IMG/VR virus record: IMGVR_UViG_3300048023_000466
Span: 1-36,511 of that record
Strand: one strand, 5' to 3'
DNA: 36,511 nucleotides
From: a virus
Positions within the stretch are counted from its first letter, which is position 1; every line of letters starts with the position of its first letter. Below the pieces are notes generated by a model. It searched no databases. It worked only from the letters and a program-made list of their open reading frames with translations, and had not been told where the DNA came from. The position numbers were made by a program, and so were the translations under genes. Below, piece by piece: positions 1 through 7,364 of this stretch.

Positions 1-513
1 GGGCGTGAGTACGCCAGTAATCCCGACCGCTCCGCCGAACGACGTGCTGAGATCGTCGGTGTCGAACTCGGCGATCTTCGTTCCCGAGCCGTCCTCGAAC
101 GACCACGAGTTCGGCGACGTCCGGTAGAAGAGCGCACCCTCCCGGCCGGATGACGTGTGCGCCTCCAGTCCGTGCGGTCCAGTCTCGTCCTGGCGACCGA
201 ACACGATCGAACGAACCGCTCCCACGATGTCAACGTCGCCGTTGACGGCGAGAGTCAGACCGGGCGTCGCGGTCCCGATCCCGACCCGGTTGTTCGTCGA
301 GTCGACCTTCAGCGTAGAGGTGTCGACGGTGAGGTCGTCGTCGATCACGACCGATCCTCCGACGTCGAGCGCGACCGACGGCGACGCGGTGTTGATCCCG
401 ACCCGGTCGTTCGTGGCGTCGACGACGAGCGTGTCGGTGTCGACCGTCAGCGACGTGATGTCGAGGACGTTGAGTTCGGCCGCTGTCAGGACCTGCCCTG
501 GAACGAACGTCAT
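1..513 (-). CDS. Tail fibre, N-terminal part (gene continues across the contig join)
   Basis: This is the first 171 codons of a tail-fibre or tail-appendage protein. It starts at the ATG at 513-511 and runs off the left end; the same frame continues at 36511 and ends at 35378, giving about 545-548 residues in all. The N-terminus has the 'PGQVLTAAELN' type opening seen at the start of many phage fibre proteins, followed by two near-copies of a short motif, DRVGINTASPSVALDV and NRVGIGTATPGLTLAV, typical of beta-rich fibre shafts. The other half carries a peptidase-S74-type chaperone domain. The upstream 56-residue gene stops at 517, three bases before this start, so the two are probably translated together. 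Fibre function is inferred from repeats, the chaperone domain and position after the minor tail genes. Confidence 0.85.
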   Translation of the reverse strand, partial: MTFVPGQVLTAAELNVLDITSLTVDTDTLVVDATNDRVGINTASPSVALDVGGSVVIDDDLTVDTSTLKVDSTNNRVGIGTATPGLTLAVNGDVDIVGAVRSIVFGRQDETGPHGLEAHTSSGREGALFYRTSPNSWSFEDGSGTKIAEFDTDDLSTSFGGAVGITGVLTP

Positions 514-516
514 CGC

Positions 517-687
517 CTACTCCTCGTCGATGTACGAGGGCGGGTCGATCTTCTCCGTGCCGACCTGGCTCTCAATCCAGGCATCCCACTCGTCGGTCGT
601 CATCACGCGAACGTCGTCGTCGACCTGGACGTTCACGGTCCCGTCAGGGTGCGCTGCTTCGAGTTCGGCTCTCGTCCACTCAGGCAT
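517..687 (-). CDS. Small acidic protein (56 aa) before the tail fibre
   Basis: A short gene starting at the ATG at 687-685 and stopping at TAG 519-517. The product opens MPEWTRAELEAAHPDG and ends with an acidic tail (DPPSYIDEE). Its start overlaps the end of the preceding tail gene (stop 682-680), and its stop lies three bases upstream of the tail-fibre start, so it fits tightly into the tail operon. It has no membrane segment or cysteine motif. No family is recognised. The evidence for it being real is the tight packing and an uninterrupted frame across an otherwise gene-free gap of about 160 bases. A minor tail or fibre-assembly role is only a guess from position. Confidence 0.6.
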   Translation of the reverse strand: MPEWTRAELEAAHPDGTVNVQVDDDVRVMTTDEWDAWIESQVGTEKIDPPSYIDEE

Positions 688-1231
688 TGTTGTATCCGTA
701 CACTCGAATGTTGCCGCTGTTGAAGGTGCCAGATGCGAGCGTCAGATGAAACCCGGTGCGGCTGACTCCGTCGGGCGATTCATAACCGAAGCTTCCGTTG
801 TTGCCGTAGCCGTAGTACAGGCCGGTGATGCCTTTGCGTTGCGTGGTCGCTGGTGCGTACACGTCTAGCGAACTGTAACTTTGGTCGCTGTTTGCGGTTA
901 TGGAAATTTCGGCGTATGCCGTACCTCCGCCGCCGGTGAAACTGTTCGTTATCGTTGCCGTGCCGTTGTTGAGTTGTAGCCGGTTGCCATAGAAGTTCGC
1001 ACCGCCTGAAGACACGAATTGGAATCGCACAGCAACATTCGGCGAGCTGTGGTCCATGCTGTCAAGCACGATGCGGTAGCTGTGGAAGTCGGACGAGAAC
1101 GCGTCGGACACGGTCACCGACGCGACGCCAGACCCGATCGACTGCGACTTGATGAACACGAGTCCGGCGTAGCTGTTGAGGTCGGCGGCGGTCAGGGTCG
1201 CGCCTGCGGCGAACGGGTACGGGCTGGTCAC
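680..1231 (-). CDS. Tail appendage / minor tail protein (183 aa)
   Basis: A 183-residue protein starting with GTG at 1231. It opens with MTSPYPFAAGATLTAADLN, close in style to the start of the tail-fibre gene (PGQVLTAAELN), which suggests both attach to the same site on the tail. The rest is rich in Ser, Thr, Gly and Asn with alternating hydrophobic residues, as expected for a beta-sandwich, and resembles receptor-binding or fibre-tip domains. It lies between the large minor tail protein (stop 1236) and the small 56-aa gene. No enzyme motif is seen. There is no Shine-Dalgarno sequence; a TAGGAT box sits 6 nt before the GTG, the same spacing as the leaderless promoters elsewhere in this genome, though here it overlaps the upstream gene and may be chance. 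Confidence 0.7.
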   Translation of the reverse strand: MTSPYPFAAGATLTAADLNSYAGLVFIKSQSIGSGVASVTVSDAFSSDFHSYRIVLDSMDHSSPNVAVRFQFVSSGGANFYGNRLQLNNGTATITNSFTGGGGTAYAEISITANSDQSYSSLDVYAPATTQRKGITGLYYGYGNNGSFGYESPDGVSRTGFHLTLASGTFNSGNIRVYGYNNA

Positions 1232-1235
1232 GGCA

Positions 1236-2531
1236 TCATCCTAGGTGATTAGCGTCGAGCACGCCGCGGTCTGGATCGTCCAGAATGAAGGCCAGGTAGA
1301 TCGACTGCGGGCGAACCTTGAGCGTCACGACAATGTCAGCCGGGGTCGCTTCGATCGTGCGGCCAGCGATGACGAAGTCGTCACCAGCAGCAGCGCCTCC
1401 CGTCGGGGTGTAGGCGATCTGCCCGGTCTGCCACAACTGCTCCACGTCGAGCAGCCCCTTCAGCGACAACGAGTTGTCCGTGGCACGGCACATTCCGTCT
1501 GTGACCTGGAAGCTCGACACGGTCATCTCGGCTTGTTCTTTGTACGAGTACCGGTTCACCCACAACTGGGCGGTGTAGAGGGCGCGTGCGTCCGAGGTCG
1601 AGGTCGTCTGGTAAGAGCGAGCGCGGGTGCCGTATCGCTCTTGCGAATCAGAGTCGGAGAATGTCTGGGCCGTGCCGCCATCGAGAGCGGTGACTTCTGC
1701 GGCGTTCGTGATGAGGTCGATGTGGAAGTCGCGTTTGAGATTCCGGTATGGGCGATGGAAGGACAGCAGCGACCCGTCGCCGTCCGGCTGCGAGAACTTG
1801 AACACGTTGCCGGTAGCTAGGACGTTGGCCCGCGCCAAGCCGTCGACGGTAAACCCGACCCACGAGTCGTTCGCGACGTAAGTGCCCGAGTCGTCGAGAA
1901 TGGTTGGGAACGCCACGGTCTGCTCGTTCGGCATCACCGAGTTGTTGATCGCATCGCCCAGGACGAACGACCCGGCCGATGCTGGCAGGTTGTGGGCGAC
2001 GCTCTCAGTCGACGCGTTCAGTTCTTCCCACCATGTCCGCATCGTCGGGTAGCCGATCGTCGGGACCTTCGTGCTGTTCAGCAGCGACGCCGGGTTCGTC
2101 ATGTCGAACAACTGGTCGGCGGTCGATGCGTTCGTCATCCCGTAAGTGAACGCCTGCTGTCGCCCGATCACCTGGAACGCGTCAACCGACGTGAGGGTCA
2201 TCCTGCTGCGCCCGTCGCCATCGTCGTCGAACAGCAGATCGGTCACGACACCGTGGAACACTTGCACGGCAGAACCGACCCCGTCGCTTGCTTCGATGAA
2301 GCACCCCGACGACAGCCAGTCGAACCCGGCATAGGTGCCAGACCCGGCAGGAGTAAGTTCGCCGTCGCTGTTGTCGAGCGTAACGGTGCAGGTGCCGGTC
2401 CCCATCATGCCGGGGTCGCACTGCTGGTCGATGAACAGCCCGAGCGTGCGCGACGTGAAGTCAGTCAGCGACAGGCTCGCGCCGCTGTACTTGCCGAAGC
2501 GAATCGTGAAGTTCGTCGCCTCCTGGACCAT
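1236..2531 (-). CDS. Minor tail protein (431 aa)
   Basis: A 431-residue protein directly after the tape measure gene, sharing one base with it (TGATG at 2533-2529). The sequence is beta-rich, with an N-terminal stretch (residues about 1-110) containing GMMGTGTCTVTLDN, a pattern recurrent in siphovirus minor tail proteins where the N-terminal region docks to the tail tip. There is no predicted membrane segment. In siphoviruses the genes after the tape measure encode distal tail, hub and appendage proteins, and this is the largest of them here. It probably forms the tail-tip hub or baseplate, contacting the tape measure. The exact part cannot be named from sequence alone. Confidence 0.75.
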   Translation of the reverse strand: MVQEATNFTIRFGKYSGASLSLTDFTSRTLGLFIDQQCDPGMMGTGTCTVTLDNSDGELTPAGSGTYAGFDWLSSGCFIEASDGVGSAVQVFHGVVTDLLFDDDGDGRSRMTLTSVDAFQVIGRQQAFTYGMTNASTADQLFDMTNPASLLNSTKVPTIGYPTMRTWWEELNASTESVAHNLPASAGSFVLGDAINNSVMPNEQTVAFPTILDDSGTYVANDSWVGFTVDGLARANVLATGNVFKFSQPDGDGSLLSFHRPYRNLKRDFHIDLITNAAEVTALDGGTAQTFSDSDSQERYGTRARSYQTTSTSDARALYTAQLWVNRYSYKEQAEMTVSSFQVTDGMCRATDNSLSLKGLLDVEQLWQTGQIAYTPTGGAAAGDDFVIAGRTIEATPADIVVTLKVRPQSIYLAFILDDPDRGVLDANHLG

Positions 2532-5248
2532 CAGTACCTCGCCGTGCCGACCGGGACCGGGATCGCTCCACGCCTGCGCGTGTAGTCTTGCAGCGCCCGC
2601 ACCACGTCGTCACCGTTCGCACCGGTCGGCATGTTGATCGTGATGTGGGTGTCGCCTCCGCCACCGAACCCGGCAGGCAGCGGCGACGATCCTGGCGTGC
2701 GATGCAACGGCACGACCGCCTCCGGTCCTGCCTCGCCGATCAGCGCCCTAGTCGGTCGGGTCACGATGCCGCCCTCAGCACCGAACGCACCGAAGTCGAT
2801 CTGGCCGATCTGGTTCGACAACTGCGCCGTGGTAATGCCGTAGGCCTGCGCGAACAGGTTGAGTCGAAGGTCGATCGGGATGCTGATGCCTGACATCCGT
2901 TCGAGCGCGCCGATCGCTGCGCCGATCTCGGACACGGCGACGTCGCCCGCCGCTGCGACCGCACCGATGCTTTCGATGAAACTCGTGAACGCCGCATTGA
3001 CTTCCGGCCCGTCCAGGTCGCCGCCAGCGTCGACGATCTGACCGATCGCTGCTGCGGCTTCTCCTGCCATCTCGCCGAACTGGACTTTGAGTTCGGGCAG
3101 CGACTGGTCGCCGATGTTCTCGACAATCTCCTTGAAGTCCTCGGCGAGCACCTGCGCTTCGGCGAGTGCCTGACTCTCGGACAGGATCGTTCCCATCAGG
3201 TCGCGGAACGCCTCTTCGAGCGTCTTCGCTTCCTCGGCTGCTTCGTCGAGAGCTTCGGCGACGTCGAGCGTCGGTGCCTCGGTCTCTTCGAGTTCGTCGG
3301 CCAGGTCGCCCGTCGCGATCCCGGCGCGGTGCGCTTCGATCGAATAGCCGTCGGTGCTGCGCGTGATGTCTTGCGTGATAATGTCGATCCGACGAGCCAT
3401 GTCGGTGTACGACATACCTGCGCGTGTCCACCGGGCGAGGACTTTCTCGCCGTCAAGGTTGGCGTCGTTCAACAGTTTGACCGCATCGGCTCCCTTGATG
3501 AACTCCTCGGCCTGCTCTTCAAGAACCTTGCGGTTGTCGTCGAACGCGTCGGCAGTCTCATCTACAACGTCGAGCAGGTCGTCGAACTGAGCGTGCGTGA
3601 TATCGCCCGCCTCGTAAGCGGCGACGAGGCCTTCGGCGACCTTGCGTTCGGCTTCGCTGAGTTGGTCGAAGTTAGCGCGCAGCGTCGTTCCCAAGTTGGC
3701 GCTCGTGTGGAAGCGCTTCTCCATGTTCTCGAACTCGTCAGAGCCGTTAGCTGCGGCGGCGGCCACGTCGTCCATCGAGATGCCGAGGTCGTCGAACAGC
3801 GGCAGGACTTCGTTGTCCATCGCCATCCCGAGAGCAAGGTTCGACCCGACAAGATTGTTGACCGGTCGAGCGGCGTCGCCTGCCTCGTCGCCCACGTCCT
3901 CGATCGACGCGGCGAGTTCTGTCATGCGGTCGATCATGGTCGCAGCGGGATCGTTCGCTGCCTTGAACTCGTCGGTGAGAGCCTGCTGACGGTCCTTCGC
4001 CTTGCGGGATTCTTCGCCCATCTTGCCGAACAAGTAGAGCAAGCCGCCGACCGCGAGCGCGACCTGACCGATGGGGCCGGATGCGACAACGAACGCTGCG
4101 AGCGCCGCCGCTGCGAGCTTGATCGGGGTCGGCATGGCCTTGAACGCAGCGACCATGCTCTTAGCGCCCTCAAGCATGGTGAGAACGATCGGCAGGACCG
4201 TCGAGCCGATCCCGACGAGCGCTTCTTGTGCTTCGGCCATTGCCTGCCGGAACTTGAACCCGGCAGTCTCCGACGCGACCTCGAACGCTTGATTCAACGT
4301 CCCGGTCGTTTCTTCCATGCTGGCGAAGATCGCTTCGGTCGTTTCGGCACCGGCACCCATCAGGTCGAGCACACCGGTCAGGGCGCGCACGTTGCCGAAC
4401 ACGGCCGCGGTAGCTGCTGCGTTGCCGTCGAACGCTCCCACGAGCGTCTGCAGCACGTTCAGCAGGCCCTCGTCTTTGATCTGCTGGCGCAGTCCCTCCG
4501 ACGACATGCCCATGTCGTTCAGCGCGTCTTCGGCCTGCTTCGACGGGCGCAGCAGGGTCGACAAGATGCCCCGCAACTGGGTCGCTGCTTCGGACGCTCC
4601 GGTACCGGTTCGAGACATGGCGGCGAACGCTGCGCCGACCTCATCGAACCGCACACCCATCGCCGACGCGACCGGCAACGTCTGACCCATCGCGCCGGAC
4701 AGTTCCGACGCCTCGAGCTTGCCTTCGCGCACCGCGGCGGTCAGCACGTCGGTCGCGTCGGTCGCTGAGAGGTTCTCTGCGCCGTATGCGTTCAGAGCGG
4801 ACGTTGCAAGGTCAGCGATCTGGTCGACCTCGCCGAGGCCAACTGCTGCAGCCTTCGCTGACGCTTCGAGTGTTTCCATCGCGGTCGCGCCCCGGAGGCC
4901 CGCCGACTGAATGAAGAACATCGCGTCTGCGAGCTTCGTCGGTGCCTGCGCTGTCTGTCCGGCGAGCGCCCGAACAGACTCTTTCATCGCGTCGACCTCG
5001 TCCCCTGCGATGCCGACCAACGATTCGATCTTCGACATGGAGTCGTCGAAGTCGGTTGCGGCCTTGACCGCGGCACCGCCAACGGCGAGCAGACCCATCG
5101 TGAGCGGGCCGGACGCTGCGCGAGCAGCGGTGGCAGCGACAGCGGCGAACTTGCCCGCGCGCGTTTGAGCTTTCGCCATCGCCGCGGTGAACTGGGTCGT
5201 GTTCGCCGTGACGATTGTGTTGATCCGAGCGACGGTTGTTGCGCTCAT
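2531..5248 (-). CDS. Tape measure protein (905 aa)
   Basis: The longest gene in the window. The product sets tail length and is ejected during infection. Residues about 65-330 are a TP901-1-type tape measure core: DFDDSMSKIESLVGIAG, then helical repeats rich in Ala, Glu and Gly (for example ALNAYG and SAMGVRFDEVGAAFAAMSR). A hydrophobic segment near residues 375-412 (AAAALAAFVVASG onward) is the membrane-interacting part usual in these proteins. The C-terminus has the common GEAGPEAVVPL motif followed by a Gly-rich linker. By the usual rule of about 1.5 angstrom per residue, 905 residues predict a tail near 135 nm. It follows the frameshifted chaperone genes, as in nearly all siphoviruses. 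Confidence 0.96.
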   Translation of the reverse strand: MSATTVARINTIVTANTTQFTAAMAKAQTRAGKFAAVAATAARAASGPLTMGLLAVGGAAVKAATDFDDSMSKIESLVGIAGDEVDAMKESVRALAGQTAQAPTKLADAMFFIQSAGLRGATAMETLEASAKAAAVGLGEVDQIADLATSALNAYGAENLSATDATDVLTAAVREGKLEASELSGAMGQTLPVASAMGVRFDEVGAAFAAMSRTGTGASEAATQLRGILSTLLRPSKQAEDALNDMGMSSEGLRQQIKDEGLLNVLQTLVGAFDGNAAATAAVFGNVRALTGVLDLMGAGAETTEAIFASMEETTGTLNQAFEVASETAGFKFRQAMAEAQEALVGIGSTVLPIVLTMLEGAKSMVAAFKAMPTPIKLAAAALAAFVVASGPIGQVALAVGGLLYLFGKMGEESRKAKDRQQALTDEFKAANDPAATMIDRMTELAASIEDVGDEAGDAARPVNNLVGSNLALGMAMDNEVLPLFDDLGISMDDVAAAAANGSDEFENMEKRFHTSANLGTTLRANFDQLSEAERKVAEGLVAAYEAGDITHAQFDDLLDVVDETADAFDDNRKVLEEQAEEFIKGADAVKLLNDANLDGEKVLARWTRAGMSYTDMARRIDIITQDITRSTDGYSIEAHRAGIATGDLADELEETEAPTLDVAEALDEAAEEAKTLEEAFRDLMGTILSESQALAEAQVLAEDFKEIVENIGDQSLPELKVQFGEMAGEAAAAIGQIVDAGGDLDGPEVNAAFTSFIESIGAVAAAGDVAVSEIGAAIGALERMSGISIPIDLRLNLFAQAYGITTAQLSNQIGQIDFGAFGAEGGIVTRPTRALIGEAGPEAVVPLHRTPGSSPLPAGFGGGGDTHITINMPTGANGDDVVRALQDYTRRRGAIPVPVGTARY

Positions 5249-5789
5249 TACTTCCTAGCCTTCGCTCGTTGGGCGGCTTGCTCTCGCTCTGAATGTTCGA
5301 TCCGGTAGATGGCGATCCACTCGGTCAGTTCTTCGGACGACATGCGGGTGAGCAGTTCACCGACTGTCATCCCGAGGTCGCGTGCGAGGCGGAAGTAGAA
5401 GCGGCGCTCGGGGTTGCCGCCGCCGAACCCTAAGAGTCTTTTCCCGCCTCGTTGACCTTGTCTTCGGTCATGCCTGACTGCTCGAAGCACATCGTCCACA
5501 ACCGTTCGATCACGGTCGCCGACTTGTCCATGAGCGCCTCCATGTCGTCCAACGTGAACACGGCGTCGCCGGTCTCCGGGTCGACGATGCAGCCCTGCAG
5601 GGTGCGCGCCCACATTCCGAGGACTTTGTCGGCGTCGATGCCGTCGCCCTGCTGCGCGAGTTCCATCACCGCAGCGCGGGACTTGGCTGACATTGAACGA
5701 ATGCCGACCGTCACTCCCCACTCCGGCACTTCGACCGTTTCGATCGGTGTGTCGCTTGCGGCGAAGATGGCGTCTCGGAGGTTTCGCAT
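5248..5789 (-). CDS. Tail assembly chaperone, -1 frameshift fusion (G-T type)
   Basis: The longer of two chaperones made from one start. Translation begins at the ATG at 5789 and slips back one base at the heptamer GGGAAAA (5445-5439, minus strand), joining about 117 residues of the first frame to 63 residues of the -1 frame (KRLLGFGGGNPERRF... to KARK at 5248), about 180 residues in total. In the zero frame a TAG follows two codons after the heptamer. The fusion binds the tape measure protein and the tail tube protein in well-studied phages such as lambda (gpGT). Its stop meets the tape measure start at 5248. The -1 frame has no convincing start or ribosome site of its own, which supports the fusion. 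Confidence 0.88.
5430..5789 (-). CDS. Tail assembly chaperone, short form (gpG-like, 119 aa)
   Basis: The zero-frame product, stopping at TAG 5432-5430. The start is placed at the ATG at 5789 because AGGAG lies six bases upstream; an upstream in-frame GTG (5816) has no ribosome site. The product (MRNLRDAIFAASDTPIETV...) is acidic and mostly helical, and has the usual length of siphovirus G proteins. It keeps the tape measure soluble during tail assembly. It lies between the tail tube genes and the tape measure, the expected place. See the fusion entry for the slip site. Confidence 0.9.
   Translation of the reverse strand: MRNLRDAIFAASDTPIETVEVPEWGVTVGIRSMSAKSRAAVMELAQQGDGIDADKVLGMWARTLQGCIVDPETGDAVFTLDDMEALMDKSATVIERLWTMCFEQSGMTEDKVNEAGKDS
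5439..5445 (-). promoter_or_regulatory. Programmed -1 ribosomal frameshift site (GGGAAAA)
   Basis: On the minus strand the heptamer reads G GGA AAA in the zero frame, the canonical X XXY YYZ slippery form. Both anticodons can re-pair after slipping back one base (GGA to GGG, AAA to AAA). The zero frame ends at TAG seven bases later while the -1 frame stays open to 5248. Confidence 0.9.
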
Positions 5790-5861
5790 GAGGTGCTCCT
5801 GTCGTGGGTGATCCACCCGGCACGCTATCGGGGTGCGATGCGCGCCGGGTGGATTGCACGA

Positions 5862-6269
5862 CTAGACGGTGCCTCGGGTGACCGTCCCGGTGACTTGGAA
5901 GTCAGCGGTGAAGGTCACCACGTCGCCGACGGGCGACGACAGCGAGTAGTTCGTCAGGATGCACTCGCCGGTGTACTTCGACTCGCCGGAGGTGCCGGTC
6001 GGCTGGTACTCGAACGAGCGGGACGCCGGTTCGGCACCGCCCTTCAAGTAGCCGTCGACGGTGGCGTCGTACATGCCGGAGATCGAGATGGTGGCCGACT
6101 CGAGCGACACGATGTAGCTGCGGGACGACGCTCCGAACGCCGTCACCTCCGCTGTATCAGTCGTCTCAGGAAAGTCGACGCTATTGAGCACGTCGCTGAT
6201 CGTTCGTTCTGTTCCGCTGGTGTCGTCAATCTTGAAGACCGCGGACTTGCCGGTGGTGAATGTGGGCAT
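5862..6269 (-). CDS. Major tail (tube) protein, shorter paralogue (135 aa)
   Basis: A 135-residue structural protein with a strong ribosome site (AAGGAGGAG upstream of the ATG at 6269). It opens MPTFTTGKSAVFKIDD and has the pattern DTAEVTAFGASSRSYI, which is shared almost exactly by the next gene upstream (6283-7041). This N-terminal pattern, DTAE followed by SR and a beta-rich core, is typical of tail tube subunits in actinophages. Position between head-tail genes and the tail chaperones supports tail tube. Because two paralogues exist, one may form the tube and the other a decorated or end-specific subunit; which is which is not decided by the sequence. Confidence 0.8.
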   Translation of the reverse strand: MPTFTTGKSAVFKIDDTSGTERTISDVLNSVDFPETTDTAEVTAFGASSRSYIVSLESATISISGMYDATVDGYLKGGAEPASRSFEYQPTGTSGESKYTGECILTNYSLSSPVGDVVTFTADFQVTGTVTRGTV

Positions 6270-6282
6270 GGTGCGCTCCTCC

Positions 6283-7041
6283 TTAGAAGCGGGCGAAGCT
6301 CACCATGAAGGTGATGCTCCCGGATGAGCCTGCGGTGCTGGCCGTGACCCGCAGGTACTGGTTGACGGTGCCGGTCACGGCCGACAGTTGAGAAGTGATG
6401 GTCGATGCACCGACGTCGGTGAACGTCAACAGGTCGGCCCAGACGGCGTCGTCGGCCGAGTGCTGGACCTTGATGGTGGTCGCGCCGTCGACGGTGTTCG
6501 TCGGGACGTGGAGCAGACCGGCTCCGCCGTTAGCGCTCGAGGCTGCGTTGTCGACCGAGGCGAGGTCGCCGAGCGAGCCGTGCGCGATCGACGCGCCGGT
6601 CGTGAGCTGCACCGCGGACGCCACACCGAAGTCGACGTTGTTCGCCGGGTCAGCAGAGCACTGAAAGTCGGCAGTCAAGGAGTTCACGTCGGCGACTGGG
6701 GTGGCCATCGTGTAGTTCGTTTCGTTGGCGCGCGCGATGATCGCCCGGTTGCCGATGGTGCCTCCCTCGATGGCGACGGTCAGCAGCGGGTGCGTCGCCG
6801 ACCCGAGGATGGCCTCGAACTCTTTGTCGGAGGTGCCCGCGGTGTTGGTCGCGTCGATCAGACCACCGAACGAAAGCGTGCCGGATGCCTGCGATGCGAT
6901 GAACGCTCGGCTCGACGCACCGTACACTGTCGTCTCCGCGGTGTCCTGAGTGTGGGTTACGTCTGTCGATGACAGGTACCCGCTCATGTCGAACTCGTCG
7001 AGGTAGACCTTCGATCCCTTGCCGTGTTGGAACGTCGGCAT
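6283..7041 (-). CDS. Major tail (tube) protein, longer paralogue with C-terminal domain (252 aa)
   Basis: A 252-residue protein with GAGGAG ahead of its ATG at 7041. Residues 1-130 match the shorter neighbour (MPTFQHGKGS, DTAETTVYGASSRAFI), so the two genes arose by duplication. Residues about 135-252 are an added beta-rich domain with TTIKVQHSADDAVWADLLTF and VNQYLRVTASTAGSSGSITF, a pattern I recognise from surface domains at the C-terminus of tail tube proteins in other phages. The gene lies just upstream of the shorter paralogue with a 13-base gap. It is likely a tail tube subunit with a surface domain. Confidence 0.82.
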   Translation of the reverse strand: MPTFQHGKGSKVYLDEFDMSGYLSSTDVTHTQDTAETTVYGASSRAFIASQASGTLSFGGLIDATNTAGTSDKEFEAILGSATHPLLTVAIEGGTIGNRAIIARANETNYTMATPVADVNSLTADFQCSADPANNVDFGVASAVQLTTGASIAHGSLGDLASVDNAASSANGGAGLLHVPTNTVDGATTIKVQHSADDAVWADLLTFTDVGASTITSQLSAVTGTVNQYLRVTASTAGSSGSITFMVSFARF

Positions 7042-7044
7042 CTG

Positions 7045-7227
7045 CTACTCCTCCTCGTCAGCCGGTGCGGCTGCGGTCTTGCCCGCCGGAGTCAAGTAGC
7101 CGTCGTCGACCAGCCACTTCACGTTCTTCGCTGGAGCGTCGAGCGTGTCGCCTGGTTCGTAGCGCTTGTCGCCGATGTTGATTCCGGCGTCGCCGCTCGG
7201 GCCTCCGGTGACTGTGTAGCGCGGCAT
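7045..7227 (-). CDS. Small protein before the tail tube genes (60 aa)
   Basis: The start is placed at the ATG at 7227, which has AGGGAG a few bases upstream; the frame is open further upstream without a ribosome site. The product opens MPRYTVTGGPSG, has a middle segment DAPAKNVKWLVDDGYLTPAG and an acidic end (PADEEE). Small proteins of this kind, with a W-L-V/I-x-x-G-Y segment, are common beside tail tube genes in actinophages, and their role is unknown. It lies 3 bases upstream of the long tail tube paralogue and downstream of a terminator at 7320-7342, so it may be the first gene of the tail transcript. Confidence 0.7.
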   Translation of the reverse strand: MPRYTVTGGPSGDAGINIGDKRYEPGDTLDAPAKNVKWLVDDGYLTPAGKTAAAPADEEE

Positions 7228-7315
7228 CTGGTCTCCCTGGACATGGGTGTCCCCCGTCAGGGAGGCCACCGGGGCACAAGGCGACTCAGCGCACTACGGC
7301 GAGTGTAGGAGAACG

Positions 7316-7350
7316 ACGAAGCCCCCGCCAGAGGCGAGGGCTAGGTCGTT
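7316..7350 (-). terminator. Intrinsic terminator after the zinc-finger/OB gene
   Basis: An inverted repeat at 7320-7329 and 7333-7342 (AGCCCCCGCC / GGCGAGGGCT, one mismatch, 3-nt loop) with outer arms AACGAC (7312-7317) and GTCGTT (7345-7350). On the minus strand it is followed by TTCGTCGTT. It sits 15 bases after the stop of the gene at 7365-8585 and separates it from the tail genes. Confidence 0.75.
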
Positions 7351-7364
7351 GGGATCGGTTGGGG

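Noticed and set aside
3329-4768. Long rightward open frame (479 aa) opposite the tape measure gene
   Set aside because: It is a mirror of the GC-rich coding strand; the leftward frame has clear tape measure features, while this product is Arg/His-rich with no domain.
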